Shown one piece after another: positions 1 to 10,904 of a DNA stretch of 64,000 nucleotides (the first letter of the stretch is position 1; each line of letters starts with the position of its first letter). The translations under genes and the position numbers were made by a program. The notes beneath the pieces are model-generated. The model had not been told where the DNA came from, made no database searches, and saw only the letters and a program-made list of their open reading frames with translations. The DNA is from Aquatica leii (lineage: Eukaryota > Arthropoda > Insecta > Coleoptera > Lampyridae), in assembly GCA_035610365.1 (NCBI GenBank), contig CM069436.1:61271505-61335504 (forward strand), read 5' to 3'.

Positions 1-2500
1 CCGTTTGAGTGACTTTGTTATTACTCGGAGTAAGGATGTTTGTGTTGTATCTGAGAAAGTTGATTTTTGTATTAGAGGGTGTAATACTGGCAGCCAAAAT
101 TTGCTGAGTTTTAAACCGTTTTTTTAGTTCATATTATATGGAAGTTTTTCTATTTTTACAGTTTCGCGAATTAGCCTGGAAAAATAGAAAAGAGTTGTAG
201 CCTAACACTTTAGTTTGGTCAAAGCTTAGCGTATATCTTTAGTTCTACATGTACATTTTTGTGCTGAAAATTTACAATTCCAAAAAATCATCTGCACGTA
301 ACAATTTTTTTCTGATACGGTTTTAAAACGCATTTTTTATGATGATTACAAATTAAGAAAGCTGCTTCAAATATCTTGGTGTTTTCTTCACTATGGAATA
401 GCACGTACTCTTAATTGCGTCTTTGCTTAATTTATTGTATTGCTGAACTTCTAAAACTTTCTTTATTTTTTAAATACACTTTTTCCTGTAGTTAGTACTT
501 TTTTTCTTACATATTTTCATTATTTGTTTTTAAAAGTCCTTGAGTAAATTTGTTTAGTTTCCTTATCGTACTTCCAGTTTCAAGTCTTTTTCGTCTCTAA
601 TTCTTAAATCATATTGTCCGATTTGACAATTAATTTCATTGTTAGAGCTGTTGTACATCAATCAAATTAAGACGATAAAAGTTTTATTTAAAATAGAATG
701 TTTGGTAACCTACGCTTTTATAGTTACTAAGCAGAACTTGACATAGAAAAAAATGCAAGAAAGTACTTAAACTTACTGTTATTTATTTGTTTTAGTCAAA
801 CCCCCAATTAGAGATCTACGTAATCGTTTAATTTCGTACATTTGTTTTCTTTACTTTGGTTTCATAAAGATGGCTATGACAGTACTTTAATTTTGCAGAA
901 TCTTTGATTTCGATTTGATAAGAACAGTGTTATTGTAATAGTAAATGTTTAGTTGTTTGTTCATTCTTTACTGAAACTAATTAATTTTGGCAAAGTTTAT
1001 ATTTTATCACTTAAATTTAAATTTAAAGCCGTATTATAAGTAGAAGATCATAAGGGTATCAGTTTACTAAAAACTGCAAATAGCTGACTGACACTAACAA
1101 AATATTATAGATGCTCTGCAGATACAAAATTAATCTTATTATTTCATGAAACTGTTTTTGTTAATTGTTGTATTATGTATATCTTACAATACGCCCTAAC
1201 TAAAATTTGTGCATTTGTTAAAACTCGTGTAACCCGTAATCGGAAGCTTAAAAGTCTGATATTATATTACATGACAAAATAATCCACTTTTATGTGGAAC
1301 CAAGAGGCGAGTAAAGATTATACTATACTTGTCTATTCGGTTTATTTTAATAGCTTAGGTTTATAGAGATAATATCTCTATTAGCCCATTCAGTTTTGTT
1401 CTATCTTTCACATCCGTCTTTCGTAATGATTTAATGTTTTAATAGAGCTGGATGGGCTTGGTTGAGTACACAGTAGTTTATCAAATTAACGTCATTAGTT
1501 TTAAATAACTAATTGATTTTTAATTGTAATTAATTTTTTCAGTTGTATACTACTGTAAATTAATGTTTACGTAAATAGAGTTATTAGTATCTTAAAACTG
1601 AAAACTAATATATATTTTATATTTTTTAATAAAATTTCTTTTAAATTTAAATGTTTTATTGCTAACTCATTCAGCATTATTTAACTAAAGCTCAATTAAT
1701 TTTTGTTTTGATTTTAATTGGTAGTAAAAGTATCTGAGACACTAAAAATATAATGCATTTTATACAAAAAAAATTTAAGTGCGTGTAATCTTTTGAAGCA
1801 AAGATTAAACTTAAATTAAAATAAATATAATGTTAAGTTGTTAATTTTTCTTTTATTTTTATTCATTGATGAAAGAGTAAAATGTTCCTGGAACTCTGCC
1901 ATTTTAAATCAGAAAATGTAAGGCAACTCAAATGACTAATACGTGAATGTATAATTGGTTGCATAATCTGTAGATAAGAAAATGTTTTTGTATAACGAAT
2001 AAACAATCTTGATCACTGTATGATTATCTAGTTCTAGTTTAATCATTAATCACAATTATGATAATCACAACTAATACGGCTTTTTAACAAATCTTTTATA
2101 GAAATTGTACAAATCCAATAAGTGAAACTTACTCATTTCGGTACAAAATACAACACTGACATCATAAAAAAAGAATTAAAACAACAAATTATACAATAAC
2201 TTATTGTTTATGAGACAAAGATAATATATAATAATGCTAGTATTAGGAAGTACCTATACAATAACTAATCGTTTGTAAAAAAAATACAATGATGTTAGTA
2301 TTAGCAGATGCTTAAATTGGGTAACACTTTATACACGTAGGGACATGAGTTATTAATATTAAAGTATGAGTATACCATTTGATAAAACAACGAAGAATAA
2401 AAATTAAATTAATGCAAATCTAATTATTACGCAATCAGAAGCAAAGCTCACCGGTGAAAATTTTAACAGGTTAAACAACCTAAACAAATCTGCATAAATT
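1..2500. other. AT-rich non-coding stretch
   Basis: No reading frame of note and no similarity to a known protein in either strand. The sequence is strongly AT-rich with many homopolymer runs. I see no structural repeat I could defend. It reads as ordinary intergenic or intronic insect DNA. Confidence 0.5.
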
Positions 2501-2504
2501 AATC

Positions 2505-4240
2505 ATAGCAACATATTTATCTAAATCGTTCGTATTCACATTTGACACCAACCAGTGGCCGCTCGTGAGGTCCGGCTTAAGGTGGGCTACATTTTTAAAA
2601 TGTTTGTAGGTAATCTAAACGTTTTTAGATATCATTATGGCATTATATAAGTTACTACCAAAATGTTTTAAAGTTTTATCGGCTAGATCGGAATAAAACA
2701 ATAAACATGAGAAACAAAACATGGCATTTATTGTATCACATTTACATACCCACTTATTTTTTAACTGTCTTTGAAAAACCGAGACGATTCTCAATTGTCA
2801 GAATATTTTTTTAATGTAGGCTATGTTCAGCTATCATTTTTTACGATGCTGACCAATTTTCATTTTTTTTTATTAGAAAAAAGGTAACTTAGTAGTGATC
2901 CCAATTTAATTTAGTCAAATTCTGGTATTGGAATCCATGAGAAAATGATCAAACTCTCAAATTTACATCGGCATGAAATTCTCTTAAACGATGTGCATCT
3001 TTAAGGTTCTCAGTGACTGTAACCACTATTGTTAACATCACTAAAAAAATAAAAATAAAGTTTTACTAACAAACAAAACCGACTATAAAAAAATGCATCA
3101 CATGCAATGCTCTGCAAAGTAAAAAATAATGATTAAATTTATTTACAATTAAACATCAAATTACTTTTTGAAGTCGATGTCAAACACATTCGAGTTAAAT
3201 CTATTACAACTGCCAAAGGTAATGTTAAGAATTAAGCTGAATTTTACGTCAATGTTATACATATGGTATTGACTTCAAAAAGTAATTTTAACTAAATAAA
3301 AATTTTGTCGTTTGATTATAACTAAACTAAATGATTTTTTTAAATTTAGTTTATTCCCTCAAATCGGTTTTTTTGTTAAAAATTTTATTATAAACTGCAC
3401 TAGAAATAAAAAAGAAAAATGCCGTGCAAAATTATGTTTAGCAGTTTTATTTGCTTGGTTTAGCTACAAATTTAGGGTACACGTTCTGAGAAATTTTATT
3501 TCAACATTTTCTTTCTACGAGGTCATTTTTAAAAATAGATTTTACACAACTTTTTGCATCATTCAAAAGTTACGTACAACAAATATACCGTTTCACTTAG
3601 AATACACGTTCTACAGATGAAACACTACTGAACCGCAAGCTATAGCAGCACGAGTGTTTTTGCACGTTAAACCTGCACATAAAAATGTTATAGTAAGGCT
3701 CGCGTTTGTACTGTTTTTATTTTAATGAACCTCTGGGGGGCTCGCGTCCTAAAACCTTTATCAACCAGCCGTCACTGACACCAACACAAATTATTAGATA
3801 ATAAAGACACGTTGCTTACGGTTTTTACCGACGGGCCATTAGCTAATGGCATATTTAAGACAATCACCTACAACTTCTGAAAGTGTAATAAATAGATATA
3901 TAATGATATCACAAGTAAGTTGCGAATAGTTCCTCTAATGATTTTATAAACAGAATACGCTAAGCTTCCAAATGACTTACACTGATAAAATCGTAGGTGT
4001 GTCACTGAGTCTTCAGATTAATCGTTCATCTCACGAATATCCGTGTTTAATGGTTAAATCCGTATACGTTTTAATTTATCGATCCAAAGGAAGAAAGACA
4101 GCGTCGTAAAATAGAACTGAATACTTACACAGCGAAACTTTCACAAGTAATACATCAAAATCAAAATTGATTTACCCATTAACAATGAAGATGATCTACA
4201 ATACTTAAAATGTAAGTATCACTGGACATAACGTTAGTTC
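2505..4240. mobile_element. Pao/BEL-like terminal fragment, split by a hAT-like insertion
   Basis: The flanks of the hAT-like element (about 2505-2552 and 3778-4240) align by eye, in the same order and orientation, with the end of the Pao element at about 38733-39290. Shared stretches include TTAGCTAATGGCAT, GATGATATCACAAGTAA and ATCGTAGGTGTGTC. This looks like an old, broken copy of the Pao 3' end (LTR plus a little internal sequence). The hAT insertion came later, because it interrupts the homology. Fossil; boundaries approximate. Confidence 0.5.
2553..3777. mobile_element. hAT-like non-autonomous DNA transposon
   Basis: Both ends begin with CAGTG: the left end reads CAGTGGCCGCTCGT and the reverse complement of the right end reads CAGTGACGGCTGGT. 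The flanks carry an exact 8-bp duplication, ACACCAAC, at 2545-2552 and 3778-3785. Short CAGTG-type inverted repeats plus an 8-bp duplication are the hallmark of the hAT superfamily. No transposase is visible inside; a 102-codon open frame at 3312-3620 is not recognisable. About 1.2 kb long, so presumably moved by a relative elsewhere. It is inserted in a Pao-like fragment. Confidence 0.85.
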
Positions 4241-4369
4241 ACGTGCTGTCTTCCTCAACGTCAGAAACAGAAACTAAAATCAGTAATTTCTTACTTGTAA
4301 AATCACATTTACGCTCGAGACAAAGCACGAAAACTATAACAATCTTCTTACTTTTTGTTTTACCATTTT

Positions 4370-4690
4370 TCATGATTTTGTAATGAAAAATAAAAAAACT
4401 AAAATTGCATTTTTGTTTAACGTCTTTTGATGTTCTAAATGTTTTGGTCTAATTGTAAAAATGTAGTCTTGAGTACAGTCCCTTGGTTTAAATCTATTTT
4501 GTGTTTTATGTAGCTTATCTTTTACTTTCTTTCTGAGTCTTGCTTCTGAAATTATCACGTATACTTTACCGGTTGCGCAAAGCAATAAAACTCCACGGTA
4601 ATTTGAGCAATTCATCTTATTTTCTTTTTTGAAAAAAAAAATGATTCTATTACAACTGCTTTCCAGTCTTTGGGTAATGTTAAAGTTGTC
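4370..4690 (-). pseudogene. LINE reverse-transcriptase fragment
   Basis: A minus-strand stretch encodes the N-terminal part of a non-LTR reverse transcriptase. NCSNYRG followed by a short hydrophobic block is the usual CSNYRGISLL motif, and RLRKKVKDKLHKTQNRFKP...CTQDYIFT matches the family's LR..VEDKLEETQSGFR..RSTQDHIFTLR region. The LPKDW block just upstream is in another frame. It ends before the catalytic YxDD motif. A decayed scrap, about 100 codons, perhaps of the same broad family as the element at 46.5-49.3 kb, which lacks this segment. Confidence 0.75.
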
Positions 4691-4989
4691 TATGTTTTAC
4701 TAACAATTTCATGTAGTAATACTACTTTATTTATTATTATATAACAAGCTGTTTTACCATTTTAAAAAACGAATTACATTTGATGTAGGAAAACTTCTAG
4801 TTATGGTCTTTAGAACAATAAAAAGTAATAATTTAATCTTGCAAAACTGTAAAAGACGTTAAGTTTTTATCGTCTAAGTATCAGTAACAAAAAATTTTTT
4901 AATTAATCGTTCTATTAAAATAGTTCTAAAGTTATATCAGTCCAATTTAAAGACACATTTTTGTTTCTGTAAGCTGAGTTACGTTACTA

Positions 4990-5300
4990 TCATACTTTAA
5001 AAAAACTGGGGTGGTCACCACACGAATTTTCTATAAGGAATTTCTACATATTTTTTATTTTTAAATTGAAGAAATACATCCAAGTCAAAAGAATATAGAG
5101 AAATATTGTGATTTTTAACGTATCTTGCTTTCTCTTCAAGATATGAATTTTTTTTCTAAAAAAAATTGTGGCAGACAGTATTTGAACCTAGATTATATTT
5201 GGAATTCATTTTAAATTCTAAATCAAATATTTAATATAATGTTAATGTTAACAAAAATTTTTATTTGAATAAATTGTTAAGAAAAATTACCTCTGTAAGA
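4990..5300 (-). repeat. Dispersed repeat R, copy 1
   Basis: This 300-bp stretch resembles parts of the repeat at about 62830-63470 in the same orientation. Shared pieces are CACCACACGAATTTTCTATAAG-like text, AAGTCAAAAGAATATAGA, AACGTATCTTG and a following block ending in TAATGTTAATGTTA. The inverted copy lies at 58.9-59.8 kb. Non-coding; the family is not identified. Confidence 0.55.
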
Positions 5301-5482
5301 AACTTTAAAAACAATTCATACAAAATTATATAAGAAAAACTATTTAAAATGGCATTCGTAGTAGAAAGATAAGAGAAAGCTAGCAATAAACAGTACTTTC
5401 AATAAAATTATTAGGTACTAATTTTTATGAAACAAATGGTTAATTTGTAATAGCGAAGGCTTTTATGAACGAAGTCTATACT

Positions 5483-5642
5483 ATGATGAGAATATCTTCT
5501 GGGTTTGAACTGTGTCATTGTTGTAAATGAAGTTGTTAACGTTTTGCTCACTTTTGTAAGCCCCTTACGAAAATGAGCAAAACGTTGTTAACATCGGTTA
5601 CAACTATGACACGGTCGAAACCCAGAAAACGTTCTTATCATA
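5483..5642. repeat. Near-perfect 160-bp palindrome
   Basis: Two arms of about 78 bp (5483-5560 and 5564-5642) are inverted copies with only a few mismatches and almost no spacer. Both contain TTCTGGGTTT, GTTAACAACG or its variant, and GTTTTGCTCA. The transcript would form one long hairpin. It could be a foldback MITE or a pair of inserted inverted copies; no coding content. Confidence 0.75.
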
Positions 5643-5644
5643 AA

Positions 5645-6655
5645 TGGTTAATATGTTTACCAAAAATTAGTAAAGAATCAAAAAGCTGCGGAGCTTTATT
5701 TAATTTTTTTTTGTTGATATTTTTGGGTATCAGTCTTTGACGTTTCTCTGTCAAAATTTTTTATATAAACAAAAACTGTATTCCAGGTCACACAATGCTA
5801 TAGGCGTAAACTTGAAAAGCAAAATTAGCTGATGCCAAATAAATTTCGTTGCAAAAGGCGTCTATAATACCAAAAATTGTAGGCATTGGAATACCATTGG
5901 TTTTCTTCAGTAGTTTGAAAAAATGTAGTTTAATTTTGTTTCAGATCTTTTTAAAGCCATTACTTTCTGTAAACAGAGCGATTCTTATCAAAAAAGTAAT
6001 TTCATTAATAACCCAAAAATTGTCTGCAAAAAATAAATCATGTTCATCATCTAGTTAAGACTGATTGTAGTAGAAACATAATGTCACGTGCGTTCTTATA
6101 AAATTCTACACGCAAGGGTGTTTTAAGAAATAATTTTGTAAACTTCTTAATTATGTGGGCAACGTCCAGTGAGATGTTGCAAATCTTTTCTGCAACTCTG
6201 TGTAATCTCTGAACTAAAGATGTAGCATGAATTGGTATATAACTTATTTTTCTACATCATTCGTGGTTTCTTTAACAACTAACAAAATATATTTATCTCC
6301 TATATGTTCTTGAATTTTCAGAAGTGTTTTTCGTTAGATTTTTCATGATTCTTACAAAAAAAATAATTGCAACTATTTCAAGAATAATAAGTCAATTTTG
6401 ATTGGAGGTAGTAACGACATCATTACTTAGGTACCTAACGGATAACAGAAATTTTAAACCAGATAAGTAGTGGTTAGATCACTATCAGTAGTAAGTGATT
6501 TAAGCAAATGTTTGTTAATATTATGACCTGGGGAACAATAGTGCTTTCAGAATGTTGTTTTACAATAAAAGCTTTTAGAAGAAAATGTTTCTGTGTAAAC
6601 ATATGTTCTAAAAATTCGTGTTTGACGCACTAAAATATACGATGTAATAAACATT
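5645..6655. other. AT-rich non-coding stretch
   Basis: Contains one 69-codon open frame (5849-6058, +) with no recognisable domain, biased toward Lys, Ile and Leu as expected of random AT-rich DNA. I see nothing else that can be supported. Confidence 0.4.
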
Positions 6656-6658
6656 TTT

Positions 6659-6961
6659 TTCCTTTTTTTTCTCTTCTTAGAGCCTTCGATTAGGTGTGGA
6701 TTTTTTATTTAATTAAACAACCGTAGTTGTCGTAATTACTTAATTAAGGACTGATTCTTTTGATGTAATTACATATGGAGTTTTTTAAGTATTTTAATTG
6801 TATTTAAATGTTAGCACAACCGATAATTTAGTGATTGGGCCTGATGAAGTGGTCACATCAAAGACCACGAAACGTCGCCATAATTACGACAACTACGGTT
6901 GTTTAATTAAATAAAAAATCCACACCTAATCGAAGGCTCTAAGAAGAGAAAAAAAAAGGAA
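6659..6961. repeat. Long inverted repeat with hammerhead-like loop
   Basis: Arms of about 79 bp (6659-6737 and 6881-6961) are essentially exact inverted copies, each containing AGCCTTCGATTAGGTGTGG. The 140-bp loop carries CTGATGA at 6841-6847, a perfect six-pair stem GTGGTC/GACCAC, then GAAACGTC, flanked by GGC and GCC. That is the order of hammerhead ribozyme parts (CUGAUGA, stem II, GAAA, GUC). Against a working ribozyme: an extra A precedes stem II and stem III has no loop. Such motifs are known from Penelope-like elements and related small repeats. Confidence 0.7.
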
Positions 6962-7077
6962 CTGAAGAATTAATTAATAGGTGATAATACGAAATATATT
7001 TTTTTGTTTTACCAATAAATTCCCTGCTCCATAAAAAGAAAAAATGCAGGGTCTTAGATATTCCAAACATTGGATTG

Positions 7078-8830
7078 GAACCGGACAATTCGTATCGGCG
7101 ACATTCCGTACCCGGACAATTCATCCCCGTTTTTTAAGCAGACAGAGGCAAAAATGTGGTTTTATATTTTCAAAAACAGTTTATTTAATAATAATATATT
7201 CAATTATACAAGATAGGTATAAGGTACACATTAAAACTGAAAACTGTATGCAATATTTTTTTTTTTTTGTAAAATAAAAAATATCTGTCGTAATTTTCGA
7301 CAATTCGCAAAATTCTAGCGCTTAGTAATTAATACTTTTTGTTCTTTCGTGGAGGGGCAGTTCCTGCTTTAATTTGTATTAAATTGGTGTTATGCAAAGT
7401 TTGCTGTTTCTTTAAAACGTCAATGAACTTGTAAATATTAGGAAATGTGTGTTCTATTGTAGCTTGGAACGCGCAGTGCCACGCTTCAACGCAGTTGTTT
7501 GTCCTGTGCTCTCCTTCTGTAGTCCTGTTATACACATTCCAAACAGCTATATTGAATTGCGCACCTCGTCTCTGTCTTCTTCCTCTCCTTTCTATGTACG
7601 TATCATCAAAGTAATTGAAGACTAGTTGTGCTTTTTGAGGAAAATTATATGCTCCACTAACTCATCAAAAGCGCCCGGAACGTCATCAGTGGGAACAAAC
7701 GCTATAGCCACTATCATTCGGACCCATTGCGCAAAAACCGTATTCTCTTGGTAAATCATCTAAAATTAATTAATTTAGTTTAGTGTAAAAATGAAAAAGA
7801 ATTAAAATTACCTGAAGACCTTCGTGTTGCGTTCTTCTCCATATATGCTCTGAGTGAGGTGAAAGAAGCACCCAACTGATTCACTTTGCGGAAATTCTTC
7901 TTGAAAAGCAGTTAGAGCTGCTTGTTCAAAGTTAGTAGTTATAGTGTTTGGATTGACATCCGGCTTTAACTGTTTGATGACTTGAAGCAATTTGCAGTAG
8001 GTGTTTTTTGTTTTATTCGGTAATAATGCGTACACTACAGGAAAAACAATACCATACATTTTGACATGAATGGTATATAATTGAGCAAATAAGTTGCTGG
8101 GAATGCAATCAAAAGGGTCATCAGCGTACCATTTACTAGTAGATACCATGAAATTTAAATTTTTCTGAGTAGAAAAAAATAAAATTTTTCTTGGTTCGTA
8201 CTCATCTTCAGAATCATAAACTAAAAAATCTTCATTCACACTATTGATCGATATCTGGCAATACACCTTAAAGATAAAATAATATTAAATAAAATGTATA
8301 CATAATTACAGAAATAATTTACCTGAGGTAAATGAAGTTCATGAACATTTGTTGGAAGGGGAGGAATCCCATTTTGATTTTTGTATCGACGAATATTTCT
8401 TTTTATACTATCCTTCTTTAGAATGCTTGCCAATACACTGTCTTCAACACCGGATAAACTTTCTGCAAAAACTTGTTAAACCGATTCATTGGATGACAAA
8501 GATTTAGCTTTAATACATTGCACTGTTCGTAAAAGATCACGTCTGTTCGCGATTGCTGGATGACTGTGTTGTGTAACTTCTCTTATTACTTGAGGTGTGT
8601 GAGATACTTATAATTGTAACTTTCTTTAATTGTTGTAATCAATCCCAATAAATTGATAAAACGTAAAATATTTGGAATAGGTGTAATCTTCCTTGCATTC
8701 TTCTTACTTGGGGACGAGTTGTCCGGATACGGAATGTCGCCGGTACGAATTGTCCGGGGACCAATTGTCCGGTACCAATTGTCCGGAGACAAATTGTTCG
8801 AGGACGAATTGCCCGTATTCTCATTAATAT
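7078..8830 (-). mobile_element. MULE-type DNA transposon with long terminal inverted repeats
   Basis: Inverted repeats of about 48 bp lie at 7081-7128 and 8710-8757; the shared core contains CGGCGACATTCCGTA bracketed by CCGGACAATT. The right end has additional tandem copies of a roughly 15-bp unit built on AATTGTCCGG, running to about 8820. Between the ends lies a minus-strand MULE transposase gene. The exact outer ends and target duplication could not be fixed because of the tandem copies on the right. Confidence 0.75.
7329..8600 (-). pseudogene. MULE transposase gene, decayed, with two introns
   Basis: Minus-strand coding blocks match the insect MULE transposase family. The first block (about 8600-8323) includes a HSHPA motif and SIKRNIRRYKNQNG, resembling the linker after a FLYWCH finger. 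The second (8268-7810) includes FMVSTSKWYADDPFDCIP, a DxxF first catalytic region, and FPQSESVGCFFHLTQ with the expected C-x2-H. The third (about 7755-7329) carries FDDTYIERR and RTNNCVEAWHCAFQ, the usual C-terminal signature. Introns of about 50 bp with GT-AG ends separate the blocks at about 8322-8269 and 7810-7756. It carries an in-frame stop near 8480 and a frame change near 7650, so it is a relic. It presumably once catalysed cut-and-paste transposition of the surrounding element. Confidence 0.8.
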
Positions 8831-10550
8831 AGAATATGAAATTTCATTTTGTTCTGAGCTTCAGTTATGACAAGCTAGTACGTTGCTTTCTCCAGGAGTT
8901 TGTTATAACAAAGCTGTATACGTTATATTATCTCGTTTGATGATTTTTCTCAATAGCAACTAGTAATCAGTAACTTAACTTTAAGTTTTGCATCCATGTA
9001 AAATGATACTTCAGATAGTTGCCATTTTTACTAGCTATATGTAGTTATTTATTCTTTTGATTTTGTTAATTCTTGTAACAAAACTTCTAAAATATGTAGA
9101 ATTATGCATTCTTTATTGTTTACTGTCATTATTATTAGTTATTACTAACTAACTAATACTAATGACAGTGAACAATAAAGAATGAAATTCATAGTTAATT
9201 TAATTTAAAAGTTATAATTTAATGAAGCAATATATAGTAGATAAATTTAATTTTCAGATTTTAGAATCCAATTAGGGTTTACGGTTATTTTAACACTTAA
9301 TCTGTTTACTAAACGCATGTTGCTATTAAAGAGACGTTTCACCAGTAAACTTCTACAATTCCAAACGAAATACCTTTTATTGGTAATCGTCGTTTTCAAG
9401 CTTATTTTACGACTAAACCGCTTGGGTCAAACGACTTTTCAACAACACTATACATTTAGTCTCAGAAAGTAATACGTTACTCTAACTTCTGTCATGCACA
9501 GATGACTCTATTTAAATTACACGACAGTTTATGAATGTGATAAACCAGCGAATTGTCTGATGAAGTATTTATCCACAAATAACGATAAAAGAAAAGCATT
9601 TTCTTTAAATCGATTCATATATGTTAATTGCACTAGCACTGCATTTAATAAAAACTAATTTCATCATAAGCAAAAGAAAATTCTACAAAAATATGTGCAA
9701 AAGCGAGGTTGTGCACCAAATAGTTTGTGCCTCGGTCATAAACGACATAACCTCACTTATTGAACGGTTTGAAAATGCTTAATGTACGTCGACGGATAAA
9801 CAATAAAATTCTTTAAAGTCGTATGTCCGCATAGTAAAATACTAAACGGGTAATAATTTCGAATATAAAATTTTTATAGCAACATTTTTAAATGTTTGTA
9901 AAATGCACCATGTTCGAAATAAAATAAAAATGAACTGAAAATAGTCGTTTCATAATACAATGTTTGTCCGTTTTTCCGCAGTTTTCTTACCTTTTAGAAA
10001 CTAATTGCGTTTTTAACTATTTAAAGCACTTTACCGAAGTGCTAAACCAGATCCGTCGTTTTCGTTTTAGTTTTTTGTTCATTCAAAATGGATTTTTTGG
10101 CAAATATCTTGCATTAGAGAATATAAAATATACATAAACGTTTATATAATAGCTAGTTGAAGTTAAAATTTGTTATTTTTTACGGTAATAAAGGTTAAGT
10201 ACAGGGACAATTGAAAATACTTTGAAACGCAGTTTCTTTGAAGTTTTTTTACCGTAATTACCAATAAGCTTATATTGTTGATACTAAAATGTTTTTACAC
10301 GTTCAAAATTGTATATTTTGGAGAAATCTGCTTTAATAATGTACAAAAAAGCAATTTTTCTCTTTAATAAAGAGCACCTTTGTGTAAAAAATTTTAATAA
10401 GACGTTTTGAGTTTTTAGAAAATCTTTTACATCAATAAGACAAAATATTAAATACTGTTAAAAGTTGACATATTTGCATAGTTTTACGAAATTTAATAAT
10501 ATTAAAAACAATTTTGTTATTAAGAAAATTACTACTAAATGAGGGTAGCA
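8831..10550. other. AT-rich non-coding stretch with one small hairpin
   Basis: No supportable gene. A hairpin lies at 9107-9184: arms of about 34 bp, containing TTGTTTACTGTCATTA on the left and its near inverted copy on the right, with a loop of a few bases. A weaker inverted match lies near 9700-9770 (GAGGTTGTGC / ATAACCTCAC). Confidence 0.5.
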
Positions 10551-10665
10551 TCGATTTCAACTAGCACGGTTTATTATAAGGTACAATGTTGAAAACGCTT
10601 ATAACATTTCGACAGTTCTAACAAAATCAAGTACACTCGGTACTATAACTATTATTAACATGTTT
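10549..10665. repeat. Dispersed repeat, copy 1 of 2
   Basis: About 115 bp resemble 14317-14450 in the same orientation: both have ACGGTTTATTATAAGG-type text, a run leading to TTCTAATAAAA or TTCTAACAAAA, and AAGTACA followed by ATAACTATTA. Divergence is high, so the copies are old. Function unknown. Confidence 0.5.
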
Positions 10666-10904
10666 TTTTAGACGTTCTTGTCTTCGTATTCCAACATGTG
10701 TTGCCAACAAAAGATGTTAAAGTTGATACATGGTTTTTGGGGAGAGTAGTACATAGTAGAAGGAAAAACCCTAAATTCTCGATTTCTCCCAATATGTTTT
10801 GCTTTCCTAAGGTTTTTGTTTCTGGTACTATATAATGAGCCATTAGACATATAAAAAACAGCTCACATTGTTTCTACTTTTTTGTTGTTAGAAAGGCCTG
10901 CAAC

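Noticed and set aside
3312-3620. 102-codon open frame inside the hAT-like element
   Set aside because: No hAT dimerisation or catalytic motifs; biased toward Phe, Lys, Asn and Ile as random AT-rich sequence would be.
8586-8824. Repetitive peptides with RTIxTG units
   Set aside because: They are chance translations of the AATTGTCCGG terminal repeats of the MULE.
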